DNA of 64,000 nucleotides from Aggregatibacter kilianii (GCF_003129965.1 NZ_NRCJ01000009.1:40560-104559); one strand, 5' to 3'; shown: positions 8,789 to 17,969, numbered from the stretch's first letter. The notes: generated by a model not told the origin, from the sequence alone. Numbers and translations are program-made.

Positions 8789-9613
8789 ATGCAATTTTCC
8801 AAAATGCACGGGTTGGGCAATGATTTTATGGTGGTGGATGCGGTGACGCAGAACGTTTATTTTCCGACGGACACCATTAAACGGCTGGCGGATCGCCATC
8901 GCGGCATTGGTTTTGACCAGTTGCTGGTGGTGGAGCCGCCTTATGATCCCGATCTGGATTTCCATTATCGTATTTTTAACGCGGACGGCAGCGAGGTGGC
9001 GCAATGTGGCAACGGCGCGCGCTGTTTTGCCCGTTTTGTGACGCTCAAAGGCTTAACCAATAAAAAAGACATCGCCGTCAGCACGCAAAACGGCAAAATG
9101 GTATTGACCGTGAAAGAGGATGACAACGTGCGGGTGAACATGGGCGAGCCCATTTGGGAGCCGAATAAAATTCCGTTTACCGCCAATAAATTCGAGAAAA
9201 ATTATATTCTACGCACGGAAATCCAAACGGTGCTGTGTGGCGCGGTATCTATGGGCAACCCGCACTGCGTGGTGCAGGTGGAGGATATTCAAACCGCTAA
9301 CGTAGAAAAGTTGGGGCCGTTGCTGGAAAATCATGAACGCTTTCCGGAGCGTGTCAATGCGGGTTTTATGCAGGTGGTGAATCGTAAACATATTAAATTA
9401 CGCGTGTATGAACGCGGTGCGGGCGAAACCCAAGCTTGCGGCAGCGGTGCTTGTGCGGCGGTGGCGGTGGGCATTATGCAAGGCTTGCTGGATAACGAAG
9501 TGCAGGTGGATTTGCCCGGCGGCAGTTTGACTATCGAATGGCAGGGCGAAGGACATCCGCTTTACATGACGGGCTCCGCCACTCACGTTTATGACGGCGT
9601 GGTTTATTTGTAG
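8789..9613 (+). CDS. dapF: Diaminopimelate epimerase DapF
   Basis: Interconverts LL- and meso-DAP for lysine and peptidoglycan. It is 274 aa from ATG 8789 ([13 protein letters not shown]), with AAGGA 5-9 bases upstream; the in-frame ATG at 8771 is not needed. The two-base mechanism cysteines are visible: Cys73 in [10 protein letters not shown] and a second in the [10 protein letters not shown] segment near residue 217. It is the first gene of dapF-xerC-yigB, an order conserved in enterics (without yigA here). Confidence 0.98.
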   Translation: MQFSKMHGLGNDFMVVDAVTQNVYFPTDTIKRLADRHRGIGFDQLLVVEPPYDPDLDFHYRIFNADGSEVAQCGNGARCFARFVTLKGLTNKKDIAVSTQNGKMVLTVKEDDNVRVNMGEPIWEPNKIPFTANKFEKNYILRTEIQTVLCGAVSMGNPHCVVQVEDIQTANVEKLGPLLENHERFPERVNAGFMQVVNRKHIKLRVYERGAGETQACGSGACAAVAVGIMQGLLDNEVQVDLPGGSLTIEWQGEGHPLYMTGSATHVYDGVVYL

Positions 9614-9622
9614 GAATCGCTT

Positions 9623-10513
9623 ATGCAAAACGCCCTGCAAAAATACTTCACCTATTTGCGCATTGAGCGCCAAGTGAGCCCGCATACGCTGAGCAATTAT
9701 CAGCGCCAGTTGACGCGAATTTCGGCGATTTTGCAGGAAGCGGGCATTGCCCGGTGGCAACAGGTCAGCGCAAGTGTGGTTCGTTATGTGGTGGTGCAAA
9801 GCAGTAAACAGGACGGGCTAAAAGAAAAAAGTCTGGCGCTACGCCTTTCCGCGTTGCGCCGTTTTTTCACGTATTTGGTGCAGCAGGGCGAGTTGAAAGT
9901 CAATCCGGCGACAGGTATTTCCGCGCCGAAACAGGCGAAGCATTTGCCGAAAAATATTGATACCGAGCAGGTTCAACTGTTACTCGCCAACGACAGCAAA
10001 GAGCCCATTGATATTCGCGATCGGGCGATTATCGAATTGTTGTATAGCTCCGGCTTACGATTGTCGGAATTGCAAGGGCTGAATCTCAACAGCATTAATT
10101 TTCGCGCGCGGGAAGTGCGGGTGATTGGTAAAGGTAACAAGGAGCGGGTCGTGCCTCTTGGGCGTTATGCCTCCCACGCCATTCAGCAATGGCTGAAAGT
10201 GCGGTTGTTATTTAACCCGAAAGACGAGGCGCTGTTTGTCAGCCAACTGGGCAATCGTATGTCCCATCGTGCCATTCAAATGCGGTTGGAAACCTGGGGT
10301 ATTCGGCAAGGGCTGAACAGCCATTTGAATCCGCACAAACTGCGTCACTCCTTTGCCACCCACATGCTGGAAGCCAGTTCCGATTTGCGCGCCGTGCAAG
10401 AGTTGCTCGGACACAGCAATTTATCCACGACGCAAATTTATACTCACCTGAATTTCCAACATTTAGCCGATGTGTACGATGCCGCCCATCCGCGTGCGAA
10501 ACGTAAAAAATAA
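9623..10513 (+). CDS. xerC: Tyrosine recombinase XerC
   Basis: With XerD, resolves chromosome dimers at dif. It is 296 aa: an N-terminal SAM-like core-binding domain (about 1-90) and a C-terminal catalytic domain. The full active-site set is visible: Arg146 (SSGLRLSEL), Lys170, His238-x-x-Arg241 (HKLRH), His264 ([10 protein letters not shown]) and the nucleophile Tyr273. It starts 9 bp after dapF. A housekeeping gene, not a mobile-element integrase, judging by the dapF/yigB neighbours. Confidence 0.96.
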   Translation: MQNALQKYFTYLRIERQVSPHTLSNYQRQLTRISAILQEAGIARWQQVSASVVRYVVVQSSKQDGLKEKSLALRLSALRRFFTYLVQQGELKVNPATGISAPKQAKHLPKNIDTEQVQLLLANDSKEPIDIRDRAIIELLYSSGLRLSELQGLNLNSINFRAREVRVIGKGNKERVVPLGRYASHAIQQWLKVRLLFNPKDEALFVSQLGNRMSHRAIQMRLETWGIRQGLNSHLNPHKLRHSFATHMLEASSDLRAVQELLGHSNLSTTQIYTHLNFQHLADVYDAAHPRAKRKK

Positions 10514-10525
10514 AGGAAAAACGCC

Positions 10526-11239
10526 ATGAAATTCTACCGCACTTTAATGCCTTTTCAGGTCATCAGCTTCGATCTGGACGACACCCTTTATGATAATGCT
10601 CAAGTGATCGTCACGGCGGAACAGGAATTCGTCGGTTTTGTGCGGCAACATGGCGGCATTGCGGATTTCACCCTGCAAATGTGGACGGAACGTAAGAAAG
10701 CTGTCGCACAACAAAACCCGTTGCTGGCGGAAGATGTCACCTTATGGCGTTTGCGCAGCTTGCAGGCGTTGCTGCAAGAACGGGGCAAAAGTGCGGTGGA
10801 AATTGCCGGCGTTTCGCAAACCGCCATGGATTATTTCCTCCATTGGCGCCATCAAATTGACGTACCGAGCCAAAGTTTTGCGATCCTGCAACGGCTGAAA
10901 TCCCGCTATAAACTGGTGGCGATTACTAACGGCAACGTGGAACCTGCGCGTATCGGTTTTAACGACTTTGATTTGGTATTGCGCGGCGGCGAACATGGGC
11001 GGGCAAAGCCTCATGAAGATTTGTTCCGACAAACCGCGCGTTATTTTCATGTGCTGCCCAAGCAGATTTTGCATGTGGGTGATAATCTCGTGACGGATGT
11101 ACAGGGCGCGATACAGGCGGGGTGTCAGTCGGTGTGGTTAAATTTAAGCGGGGAATCCGTTCGACAATCTAGCGAAGCGCGTCTTTTACCGACGGTGGAA
11201 ATGGGGGATTTAGCGGAACTGTTGGCGTTATACGCGTAA
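10526..11239 (+). CDS. yigB: HAD-superfamily hydrolase YigB-like (FMN/nucleotide phosphatase)
   Basis: A 237-aa haloacid-dehalogenase-like phosphatase. Motif I SFDLDDTLYD (Asp16 nucleophile, Asp18), motif II in VAITNGN, motif III Lys in GRAKPHEDLF, and motif IV HVGDNLVTDVQGA are all present. E. coli YigB dephosphorylates FMN and related phosphates; the substrate here is inferred. It starts 12 bp after xerC with AAGGA upstream. Confidence 0.9.
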   Translation: MKFYRTLMPFQVISFDLDDTLYDNAQVIVTAEQEFVGFVRQHGGIADFTLQMWTERKKAVAQQNPLLAEDVTLWRLRSLQALLQERGKSAVEIAGVSQTAMDYFLHWRHQIDVPSQSFAILQRLKSRYKLVAITNGNVEPARIGFNDFDLVLRGGEHGRAKPHEDLFRQTARYFHVLPKQILHVGDNLVTDVQGAIQAGCQSVWLNLSGESVRQSSEARLLPTVEMGDLAELLALYA

Positions 11240-11297
11240 AAGTGCGGTCGTTTTTTTCAACGTTTTTGGTAAGCCTTCTTCAAAATAGCTTTTCTGA

Positions 11298-11326
11298 TAA
11301 AACGGGAGGATATGAGACCTCCCGTC
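11298..11326 (-). terminator. Terminator for the 11339-11764 lipoprotein gene
   Basis: An 8-bp perfect GC-rich stem (ACGGGAGG 11302-11309 / CCTCCCGT 11318-11325). Read on the minus strand it is followed by TTTTAT. Confidence 0.75.
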
Positions 11327-11338
11327 CATTCCTTATTG

Positions 11339-11764
11339 TTATTTCACGATGTCGCCTTTTAAGGCTACGCCACCGATAAGATGACCGGCGTGGCATTCGT
11401 ATTGGCTGGTGCTTTTATAAACATTTTTCTTGTAATAACTCACGATGTTACCCACTTTGCGGGCGCCGGAGACTTGTGCTTTGTCCTGTAATTGTTTTAC
11501 GGCGGACAAGAAAGCCCGTTGGCAGGCTTTTTCATCGGATTTGTTAGCCGCGTTGGTTTTTTTGTTGGTAACCGCATTAGCGACGACCACTTTCCCCGGC
11601 GCCGGTTTGCCGAAGTAAAGTTTTACGCTCGGATTGATTACGCCTTGTGCTTCAGGGGAATTCAATGCGCTTTGAATGCTATAATGGTGGGTAGTATCAC
11701 GCGGGGCACAAGCGGCAATCAGCACGGTGGCGGCGACAAGACCTAATTTCATCATCAGTTTCAT
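11339..11764 (-). CDS. Small predicted lipoprotein of unknown function
   Basis: A 141-aa protein from ATG 11764 (MKLMMKLGLVAATVLIAAC, lipobox IAAC, Cys19). The in-frame ATG two codons earlier abuts AAGGAG with no spacing, whereas 11764 has the normal 6 bases. The mature part is basic (VTNKKTNAANKSDEKACQRAF) and has three more Cys (one in EKACQRAF, two around the C-terminal SQYECHAGHLIGG). I do not recognise a catalytic family. It is monocistronic, divergent from the APE operon and terminated by its own hairpin. Confidence 0.75.
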   Translation of the reverse strand: MKLMMKLGLVAATVLIAACAPRDTTHHYSIQSALNSPEAQGVINPSVKLYFGKPAPGKVVVANAVTNKKTNAANKSDEKACQRAFLSAVKQLQDKAQVSGARKVGNIVSYYKKNVYKSTSQYECHAGHLIGGVALKGDIVK

Positions 11765-11803
11765 GAACATCTCCTTAATAGTGAACAAATAAAAAGCGTC
11801 CTA

Positions 11804-11812
11804 AGTATAGCA
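11804..11812 (-). promoter_or_regulatory. Extended -10 promoter element for the lipoprotein gene
   Basis: Minus strand TGCTATACT (TGn plus TATACT), 40 bp before the start codon; the -35 is poor. Confidence 0.5.
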
Positions 11813-11862
11813 TTTTTATTCCATTAACAAAGAATATATAGCGTTTTCTTGCGGTGCGCCAA

Positions 11863-11891
11863 TTGCTTTCGGCGGGGAGCCTAGGTAAAAT
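11863..11891 (+). promoter_or_regulatory. Sigma70-like promoter of the aryl-polyene operon
   Basis: TTGCTT (11863-11868), 17-bp spacer, TAAAAT (11886-11891). The leader of about 45 nt runs to the first ATG at 11942. No other convincing promoter is visible until 28370, and nearly all later genes overlap or abut, so this probably drives the whole 16-kb operon. Confidence 0.65.
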
Positions 11892-11941
11892 TGGGCAAAT
11901 TTTGATTTTTTGTTTTTATTCGTTAATAACCCGAGGATGCT

Positions 11942-12361
11942 ATGAAAAAATTCCAGCTTTCCGTCTGTTTGGCGGCATTCGGCTTAACAGCCTGCTCTTC
12001 CGGCGTTGCCGATCTTCGCCCCGTCAATGCCTCCGATTACAACATGAAACACCTTTGCCTGAAAGGCAATACCTACAATGCGCCGGATGACTTTGTGGGT
12101 GCGTTGAAAAAAAGTTTGAAGAATAAAGGTATTTCTGCCGAATTCGTAAAAGAAAAAGGCAATTGTGATCGTATTTTATTTTTCACTGTCAAAGGAAATA
12201 GCCGTATTATCGCCCGAGCGAAATTGGATCTACGGGATGTTGCAAGTAAGCAATCTTTAGGTTTTCTGACGTATAAACGTCGTGGCGATGAGAAAGATCG
12301 CGTTGATCAAGTGGGCTTACAAGGTCAAACAGACTTAATGATTAATCAATTATTTCAGTAA
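11942..12361 (+). CDS. Predicted lipoprotein, first gene of the APE operon
   Basis: A 139-aa protein with signal MKKFQLSVCLAAFGLTAC (lipobox LTAC, Cys18) and GAGG before the ATG. Mature part: YNMKHLCLKGNTY, KSLKNKGISAEFV, GNCDRILFFTVKGNSRI; the spaced Cys pair could form a disulphide. I do not recognise the family. It lies 6 bp before the next gene and 50 bp after the operon promoter, so co-expression suggests an envelope role with the polyene. It could also be an unrelated hitchhiker. Confidence 0.75.
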   Translation: MKKFQLSVCLAAFGLTACSSGVADLRPVNASDYNMKHLCLKGNTYNAPDDFVGALKKSLKNKGISAEFVKEKGNCDRILFFTVKGNSRIIARAKLDLRDVASKQSLGFLTYKRRGDEKDRVDQVGLQGQTDLMINQLFQ

Positions 12362-12367
12362 TCCGTA

Positions 12368-13111
12368 ATGACACAGACTATTTGTCAGTTTTCTTTCAAC
12401 ATAGCCGATTGGAAGATCGTGTGTAATAAGCAGTTAAGTGCCGACGATTGGAAATCGGGTTATGCCCATTGGCAGCAAAATCAGGCTAATTTCGCCGATT
12501 TTGCGCCTAAACTTGCCTTTTTGCCACCGCTTAAACGCCGTCGTTTAAGCGATTCCGCCCGCTTGTTTTTTGAAGCCGCTTGGGATTTAGTTGAAGAACA
12601 ATCCAATTTGCCGGTAGTGTATGCCTCCGGAAACAGTGAAATTAATCGTAACTTTGCATTGTGGTATTCGTTATTGACGGAAGGCGATGTGTCGCCGACG
12701 TCTTTCAGTTTATCGGTACATAATGCACTTATCGGGCAATGGTCTGAATTGCGTCAGGTTAAAGCGGAAACCACATCATTAACGGCAAATAAAGATAATC
12801 TGGAAGTGGCGTTACTGGAGGCCTATTTGTTACTCAAAGAAGGGGCGCAAAAAGTGTTGGTAGTGATAGCCGAATCGCCGTTGGAACAACGTTACAATGT
12901 GTATCCGGTCGTACGTCAGCCTTTTAGCTATGCGTTGGCATTGGTTGTTGAAGCCGGCGAGCAATATCAGTTGAGCTTAACGAATCCGGTGCCTGAAAAT
13001 GTCGATATTTTGGATACCGCCTTGGAATGGGTGAAAAATCAGCACCTTAATTGTTCGCAATGGCAAACGCCGAATAACACCGGGGGAACTTGGTTATGGC
13101 AGAAAAGCTAG
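12368..13111 (+). CDS. Ketosynthase-like chain-length-factor protein (ApeC-type)
   Basis: A 247-aa member of the truncated beta-ketoacyl-synthase-like family found in aryl polyene clusters. LPPLKRRRLSDSARLFFEAA near residue 55 and the VVYASGNSEINRNF strand fit the thiolase-fold N-half. Where ketosynthases carry the TACSS nucleophile, this has SLTANKDNLEVA, so no catalytic Cys. In APE systems such proteins pair with a true ketosynthase (ApeO) and set product length. It overlaps the next gene by 16 bp. Role by family; partner unproven. Confidence 0.8.
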   Translation: MTQTICQFSFNIADWKIVCNKQLSADDWKSGYAHWQQNQANFADFAPKLAFLPPLKRRRLSDSARLFFEAAWDLVEEQSNLPVVYASGNSEINRNFALWYSLLTEGDVSPTSFSLSVHNALIGQWSELRQVKAETTSLTANKDNLEVALLEAYLLLKEGAQKVLVVIAESPLEQRYNVYPVVRQPFSYALALVVEAGEQYQLSLTNPVPENVDILDTALEWVKNQHLNCSQWQTPNNTGGTWLWQKS

Positions 13112-13878
13112 ATTGGTTCCGCCGCTTTTTTTTCACGGCTATCGGTTTTCTTTTCTGGGGTGTAGCGGGCACATTGCTTCAGCTCGTGTTGTATCCTTAC
13201 GCACGCAAACAGAGTACCCTGCAAACCCAACTGAAAATCCGCCGTTTTGTGGGCGGTATTTGGTATTATTTCGTTCGTTATTTATCCTACGCCGGCGTAT
13301 TGGAAGTTAACTATAAAGGCTTTGAGAAACTCGGACGCGCCGGGCAGTTGATTTTGCCGAATCACCCGTCCTTATTGGATGTCGTGCTTATCTTAGGCAA
13401 AGTGCCTACATTAAACTGTATCGTAAAAAAAGAATTATTGAATAACCCCACCATGCGTAACCAAATTTTAGCCTGCGGTTTTCTGCCTAATACGGAGTCC
13501 GTCGAATTACTGGAACAAAGCCATGAGGTGTTACAGAACGAGGCATTACTGTTGTTTGCCGAAGGCACCCGCACAGGTTGGGACGGTGAGGTCAAACTCA
13601 ATCGCGGTGCCGTATCCATCGGTTTACGCAGTGCCAAAGTGATTACCCCGGTGGTGATTCGCATGAATCCGCTGAATTTTAAAAAAGGTCAGCCGTGGTA
13701 TAAAATCCCGCATAAACGCATTCAATACGAATTGATTGTGGGCGACGATATTGATCCGCAGGATTGGCTGAAAGAACAATCGATTCCCATGGCATCGCGC
13801 CGTCTAACCAAATATCTGGAAAATTATTTCAACACACAGACAAAGGACAACGAAAATGGAACTGGAACAACAACTTAA
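13096..13878 (+). CDS. PlsC-like 1-acylglycerol-3-phosphate O-acyltransferase family (ApeD-type)
   Basis: A 260-aa inner-membrane acyltransferase. ATG 13096 is preferred (GGGGGA 8 bases upstream) to the TTG six bases earlier. A hydrophobic N-terminal segment spans about residues 11-35. The HX4D motif NHPSLLD has His90 and Asp95, with the downstream FAEGTRTGWDG block near residue 155. In APE clusters such enzymes are thought to acylate or anchor the polyene in a membrane lipid. It overlaps the following ACP gene by 23 bp. Confidence 0.85.
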   Translation: MAEKLDWFRRFFFTAIGFLFWGVAGTLLQLVLYPYARKQSTLQTQLKIRRFVGGIWYYFVRYLSYAGVLEVNYKGFEKLGRAGQLILPNHPSLLDVVLILGKVPTLNCIVKKELLNNPTMRNQILACGFLPNTESVELLEQSHEVLQNEALLLFAEGTRTGWDGEVKLNRGAVSIGLRSAKVITPVVIRMNPLNFKKGQPWYKIPHKRIQYELIVGDDIDPQDWLKEQSIPMASRRLTKYLENYFNTQTKDNENGTGTTT

Positions 13879-14119
13879 ACAACTTATTATTGATAGCCTC
13901 GCGTTAGAAGACATTGCTATCGAAGACATTGATAACGACACTGCCCTGTTCGGCGATGACGGCTTGGGATTGGACTCCGTGGATGCCCTTGAGTTGGGTT
14001 TGGCGGTGCAAAAAACATTCGGCTTGCAACTGGACAGCGAACAAACCCAACTGCGCGATCATTTTGAAAGCGTCGCGACATTAGCCAAATTTATCCGCAG
14101 CCAAAAAGGTGAGGTATAA
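13856..14119 (+). CDS. Acyl carrier protein 1 of APE operon (ApeE-type)
   Basis: An 87-aa acidic ACP with phosphopantetheine attachment Ser41 in DGLGLDSVDALEL. AAAGGA lies upstream and the start is inside the preceding acyltransferase gene. It carries intermediates for the APE ketosynthases. The GLGLDS context differs from ACP2, consistent with separate roles for the two carriers. Confidence 0.93.
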   Translation: MELEQQLKQLIIDSLALEDIAIEDIDNDTALFGDDGLGLDSVDALELGLAVQKTFGLQLDSEQTQLRDHFESVATLAKFIRSQKGEV

Positions 14120-14121
14120 CC

Positions 14122-14373
14122 ATGACCGAACAGGAAATCCGCGCCTTGCTCAGTGAAGCGTTGGAATCTTTATTTGAAATTGAACCGGAACGTATCAAAC
14201 CGGAAACCAATCTCTATGAAGATTTGGAAATTGATAGCATTGATGCCATTGATTTAATCGACCACATTAAACGGAAAACCGGACACAAATTACAAGCGGA
14301 GGATTTCCGCAATGTGCGCACCGTGGACGATGTGGTTAAAGCCGTTCTGAAACTGAGCCAAAACGCACAATAA
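14122..14373 (+). CDS. Acyl carrier protein 2 of APE operon (ApeF-type)
   Basis: An 83-aa ACP with Ser39 in LEIDSIDAIDL, two bases after ACP1. Its TAA overlaps the next ATG (TAATG). By family, one of the two ACPs accepts the aryl starter and the other the elongating polyene; which is which cannot be read from sequence. Confidence 0.93.
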   Translation: MTEQEIRALLSEALESLFEIEPERIKPETNLYEDLEIDSIDAIDLIDHIKRKTGHKLQAEDFRNVRTVDDVVKAVLKLSQNAQ

Positions 14374-16040
14374 TGTTCTTCAAATATACCGATAACAGCC
14401 TCATTGCCAATCATCCGGAATGGCGCTATGCCGATTTTGAGCGGAAAGCCCGCCAAATTGCCGCCGAATTGCAACAGCGCCGAATTCGCGCTATTGCGGT
14501 TTGGTTGGAAGACGGCGCTAAACTGGCTTGTACCCTTTTAGCCGCGTGGAACGCCAATGTGCGGGTGTTATTCCCGCCGAATTTTACCCACGAAAGCGTG
14601 CAATGGGTGAATGAAAACGCCGATCTGTGGCTTACCGACAGCGACATCGACCAACCGACGGCGGAACATTTTGATCGCTTCGGTCAATCCCTCCATATTG
14701 AAAAACTCCCGCAAAATCGACCGCTCTTTGATTACGCCAACCAGACGGAAATTCGGCTGAAAACCTCCGGTAGCACCGGCGAAGCGAAAACGATCATCAA
14801 AACTGCCGAACAAATGTGGCTTGGCGCAGAAGCGCTCGCGAAAGCATTGCCGTTTAAGGCGGGCAATGATATCACTGCGTTAAGCACCGTCAGCATCCAG
14901 CATATTTATGGCTTAACCGTGCACATTATGATGTCTTTGGTAAACGGCTGGCAAATCGGACGCAAACAACAGTTTTATCCGGAATGTATCATCAGTGAAG
15001 CGCAAAAAAACACCCATACGGTGGTGGTCAGCAGCCCCGCCATGTTAACGCGAATCGACTGGGCGAACACCAACATGCCGAAAAGCATTACGGGCGTGAT
15101 TTCTTCCGGAGGTGCCTTGGCGGAAGATATTTCCGAACAAATGCGTCAAGTGTTGCAACAACCGGTGGTGGAAATTTACGGCAGCACGGAAACCGGCCCT
15201 ATCGCTATTCGTGATGACATCCATTTATGGCAAACCTTGCCGAACAGCCAATTAGGCAGTGATCAAAACGGTGCATTATGGATTGAAGGCTGTTGGCTTT
15301 CCGCCCGCGAGCAAACCGCCGACGTGGTGGAGTTTCTGGAAGGCGGATTCCGTTTGCTCGGACGTAGCGATCGCATTGTGAAAATCGGCGATAAACGCAC
15401 GTCTCTTGCGGGCATTGAGGGCAAATTGCTACAACATGATTGGGTGGACGATTGCTATATTGCCCAACACCCGGAAGTCGCCCGTTTGGCGGCGTGGGTC
15501 GGTTTAAATGCACAAGGCATTGATATTTTTCGTGAAAAAGGACGTCGTTATCTTATCGAACAATTCAAAACGTATTTAGCGGAAACGCAGGATAAAACAG
15601 CAATCCCGCGTTTCTGGCGTCTCACCGATAAACTGCCGCGCAACAGCCAGTCGAAAATAAACAAGCTGGAATTTAACCGCACTTGTGTGGAGCCGCAACG
15701 GGAACCGATTTGGTTTAGTGCAGAAAAAAGCGAACGGCAATATCAGGCGACAGGCAAAGTGCCGTTGGATTTAGTGTATTTAAAAGACCATTTCGCCGAT
15801 TTTCCGTTGGTGCCGGGCGTGATTGAATTGCAATGGATTAGTGAGAAAGCAAATGAATTTCTCGGGCGCAAGGTCTCATTCCGGCGGGTTGATAAGCTGA
15901 AATTCCAAAAATTCCTTCGTCCGAATGATACTTTCGTCTTGCAACTGCTCGCCAATGAAGCGCAGGATAAAATCACGTTTCAGTTAAAAGTAAACGATGA
16001 AATCTGTTGTAGCGGCGTCGCGATGTTGGCTTTGGCGTAG
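14373..16040 (+). CDS. AMP-dependent acyl ligase fused to hot-dog dehydratase (ApeH-ApeI fusion)
   Basis: A 555-aa two-domain protein. Residues about 1-440 are an ANL-superfamily ligase: P-loop LKTSGSTGEAK (129-139), YGSTETG (269-275), LGRSDRIVKIGDKRTSL hinge (329-345) and the C-terminal lysine region LPRNSQSKINK (421-431). Residues about 455-555 are a FabZ/FabA-like hot-dog domain with the HFADFPLVPGV active-site segment (His473). It would load an aryl acid onto ACP and dehydrate hydroxyacyl-ACP. In the E. coli and Xenorhabdus clusters I recall these functions as separate proteins. A second stand-alone ligase follows at 16623. Confidence 0.85.
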   Translation: MFFKYTDNSLIANHPEWRYADFERKARQIAAELQQRRIRAIAVWLEDGAKLACTLLAAWNANVRVLFPPNFTHESVQWVNENADLWLTDSDIDQPTAEHFDRFGQSLHIEKLPQNRPLFDYANQTEIRLKTSGSTGEAKTIIKTAEQMWLGAEALAKALPFKAGNDITALSTVSIQHIYGLTVHIMMSLVNGWQIGRKQQFYPECIISEAQKNTHTVVVSSPAMLTRIDWANTNMPKSITGVISSGGALAEDISEQMRQVLQQPVVEIYGSTETGPIAIRDDIHLWQTLPNSQLGSDQNGALWIEGCWLSAREQTADVVEFLEGGFRLLGRSDRIVKIGDKRTSLAGIEGKLLQHDWVDDCYIAQHPEVARLAAWVGLNAQGIDIFREKGRRYLIEQFKTYLAETQDKTAIPRFWRLTDKLPRNSQSKINKLEFNRTCVEPQREPIWFSAEKSERQYQATGKVPLDLVYLKDHFADFPLVPGVIELQWISEKANEFLGRKVSFRRVDKLKFQKFLRPNDTFVLQLLANEAQDKITFQLKVNDEICCSGVAMLALA

Positions 16041-16077
16041 CAGTAATGTCCGTCCATGGTTTCAACATGGAACAAAG

Positions 16078-16626
16078 ATGATGAAATTTCTGATCAATGT
16101 GTTACTTAGCCTCACCGGCATAACCTATCCCATCATTTGGTTGTTTGCCGAAGATCAAACGCCGTTGTTTTACCTGCCTTGGATTATGGCGCTATTATGG
16201 GCGGCGAAAGGGAGCTTTCAACAACAGGGGCAACGTTATTTTGCTTGGGCAATGGCGTTGATTTTAGCTGTCGTCGGTATCACCCGTTCCGTGGAAACCA
16301 TGTTTTGGTATCCCATTATTATCAACGGCTTAATGCTGTCTTTATTCGGCGGTAGCCTGTGGCGCGGGCAAACTGTGGTGGAGCGTCTCGCCCGCCTGCA
16401 AACGCCCGATTTAAGTGAACAAGGCGTACGTTATACGCGCAAAGTCACCCAACTGTGGTGCGGCGTATTTATCATTAATATTGTCATCACCGCTTCGGCA
16501 ATCTGGCTGAAATACTACGATTTTTGGGCGTTATACACCGGCGTGCTTTCCTATTGTTTCATCGGTGTTGTGATGGCGGGCGAATGGCTGGTTCGACAAA
16601 AAGTGAAAAAACAACAATCACTATGA
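16078..16626 (+). CDS. COG4648-type inner-membrane protein (ApeG-type)
   Basis: A 182-aa hydrophobic protein with four to six predicted membrane segments (for example ITYPIIWLFAE, PLFYLPWIMALLWAA, AWAMALILAVVGI, and FWALYTGVLSYCFIGVVMAG near the C-terminus). Start ATG 16078 gives MMKFLINVLLSLTG; the earlier in-frame ATG at 15997 lies inside the preceding gene. It ends with an ATGA overlap into the next ligase. The family is regularly found in APE clusters; molecular role unknown, perhaps a membrane scaffold for the biosynthetic complex. Confidence 0.75.
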   Translation: MMKFLINVLLSLTGITYPIIWLFAEDQTPLFYLPWIMALLWAAKGSFQQQGQRYFAWAMALILAVVGITRSVETMFWYPIIINGLMLSLFGGSLWRGQTVVERLARLQTPDLSEQGVRYTRKVTQLWCGVFIINIVITASAIWLKYYDFWALYTGVLSYCFIGVVMAGEWLVRQKVKKQQSL

Positions 16627-17969
16627 ATACCCCTAATTTATTGAATAACCGCAATTTCTTAACCAATCAAAGGGAAGCGACAACGCTGATTTCCCGCAAC
16701 CCGGATTGGCAATGGGCGGATTTTTACGAACGTGCGTGGCAAATTGCCGATCAGCTGGCGCAGGATAAGGTGAAATCCGTGGCGTTCTGGTTTGATGATG
16801 CCGCCCTGTTTGCTTGCACCATGTTGGCATGTTTTCATGCCGGCGTGCGGATTTTGTTGCCGCCCAATTTACTGGCGGAAAATCAGCAATGGATTAAAGA
16901 ACATGCCGATTTTCTGTTTGACGACGCGCTGTTTGCCAATTATGGCATAACGCCAAAATACGTGGAAAAACGACCGCACTTTTCTCTGAATAATCAAACG
17001 GAAATTTGGCTAAAAACCTCCGGCAGCAGCGGGCAGCCAAAGATTCTGGTGAAAACCGCCGCGCAAATGTGGCTGGAGTCGGAGGCGATTCGTCAATCCT
17101 TACCTTTCCCTGCGGGCAACGGGATTCATTTGGTGTCCAGCGTATCGGCACAACATCACTACGGCTTGTCCTATCGCATTATGTTGCCGCTCACCATGGG
17201 TTGGAGCATTGCCCGCAAGCAGTTGCCTTATCCGGAATACCTCATTGAAGAAAGCCTGCCTGCGAAGGCGGTGCTTTGGATTAGTAGCCCCGCATTGCTG
17301 ACTCGACTCAATTTAGCCGATGAAAAATTAAAACGCTGTTCCTTCGCGGGGATCATTTCTTCCGGCGGGGTATTGCCCGCTCATACGGGCAATGCCATAC
17401 GGGAGCAGTTAGGCGCGACGGTGATCGAATGTTACGGCAGCACGGAAACAGGCGCCATCGCCTTTCGCGCCGATGACGGGTTATGGCAGCCGACGCCGCT
17501 CACGCGGGTGGGATTAAACGACGAAGGCGCGTTATGGGTGCAGTCCGAATGGCTCAATCAGCGCGAGCAAACCGCCGATGCCGCCGAACTGATCGATGGC
17601 AAATTCAATTTACTCGGACGTTTGGATCGCATTGTAAAATTCGGTGACAAACGCATTTCCCTGGTAAAAATCGAACAGGATTTATTGCGTCATTCATGGG
17701 TGGCGGATTGTTACGTGGCTCAGCATCCGCAACATTTGCGCCCGGCGGCTTGGGTGGCTTTAAACGCAGCGGGCATCGCGGCATATCGTCAACTCGGACG
17801 TCATGAATTGGTCAATCAATTACGCAGTTTCCTCATGCAAACACAGGAACGCTCAGGTTTGCCGCGTTTTTGGCGGTTTACCACGGAATTACCGCGCAAC
17901 AGCCAGTCAAAAATCGGTAAAAATGATTTCAATCAGGTGTTTTTAACGGAAAAAGAGGAACATTTTTAA
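16623..17969 (+). CDS. Second AMP-dependent acyl ligase (ApeH-type, unfused)
   Basis: A 448-aa ANL ligase paralogous to the N-terminal domain of the 14373-16040 protein. It shares NQTEIxLKTSGSxG, QMWL.SEA, SSPA.LTR, YGSTETG, LGR.DRIVKxGDKR and LPRNSQSKI. By eye the aligned core is roughly half identical, so the duplication is old. It lacks the dehydratase domain. ATG 16623 is set by the ATGA overlap with the membrane-protein gene. Both paralogues keep every ligase motif I can check, so both may be active, perhaps on different starter acids or different ACPs. Confidence 0.88.
   Translation: MNTPNLLNNRNFLTNQREATTLISRNPDWQWADFYERAWQIADQLAQDKVKSVAFWFDDAALFACTMLACFHAGVRILLPPNLLAENQQWIKEHADFLFDDALFANYGITPKYVEKRPHFSLNNQTEIWLKTSGSSGQPKILVKTAAQMWLESEAIRQSLPFPAGNGIHLVSSVSAQHHYGLSYRIMLPLTMGWSIARKQLPYPEYLIEESLPAKAVLWISSPALLTRLNLADEKLKRCSFAGIISSGGVLPAHTGNAIREQLGATVIECYGSTETGAIAFRADDGLWQPTPLTRVGLNDEGALWVQSEWLNQREQTADAAELIDGKFNLLGRLDRIVKFGDKRISLVKIEQDLLRHSWVADCYVAQHPQHLRPAAWVALNAAGIAAYRQLGRHELVNQLRSFLMQTQERSGLPRFWRFTTELPRNSQSKIGKNDFNQVFLTEKEEHF

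Noticed and set aside
9623..10513. Tyrosine recombinase as sign of an integrated element
   Set aside because: Sequence, length and dapF/yigB neighbours identify housekeeping XerC; no attachment repeats or cargo nearby.
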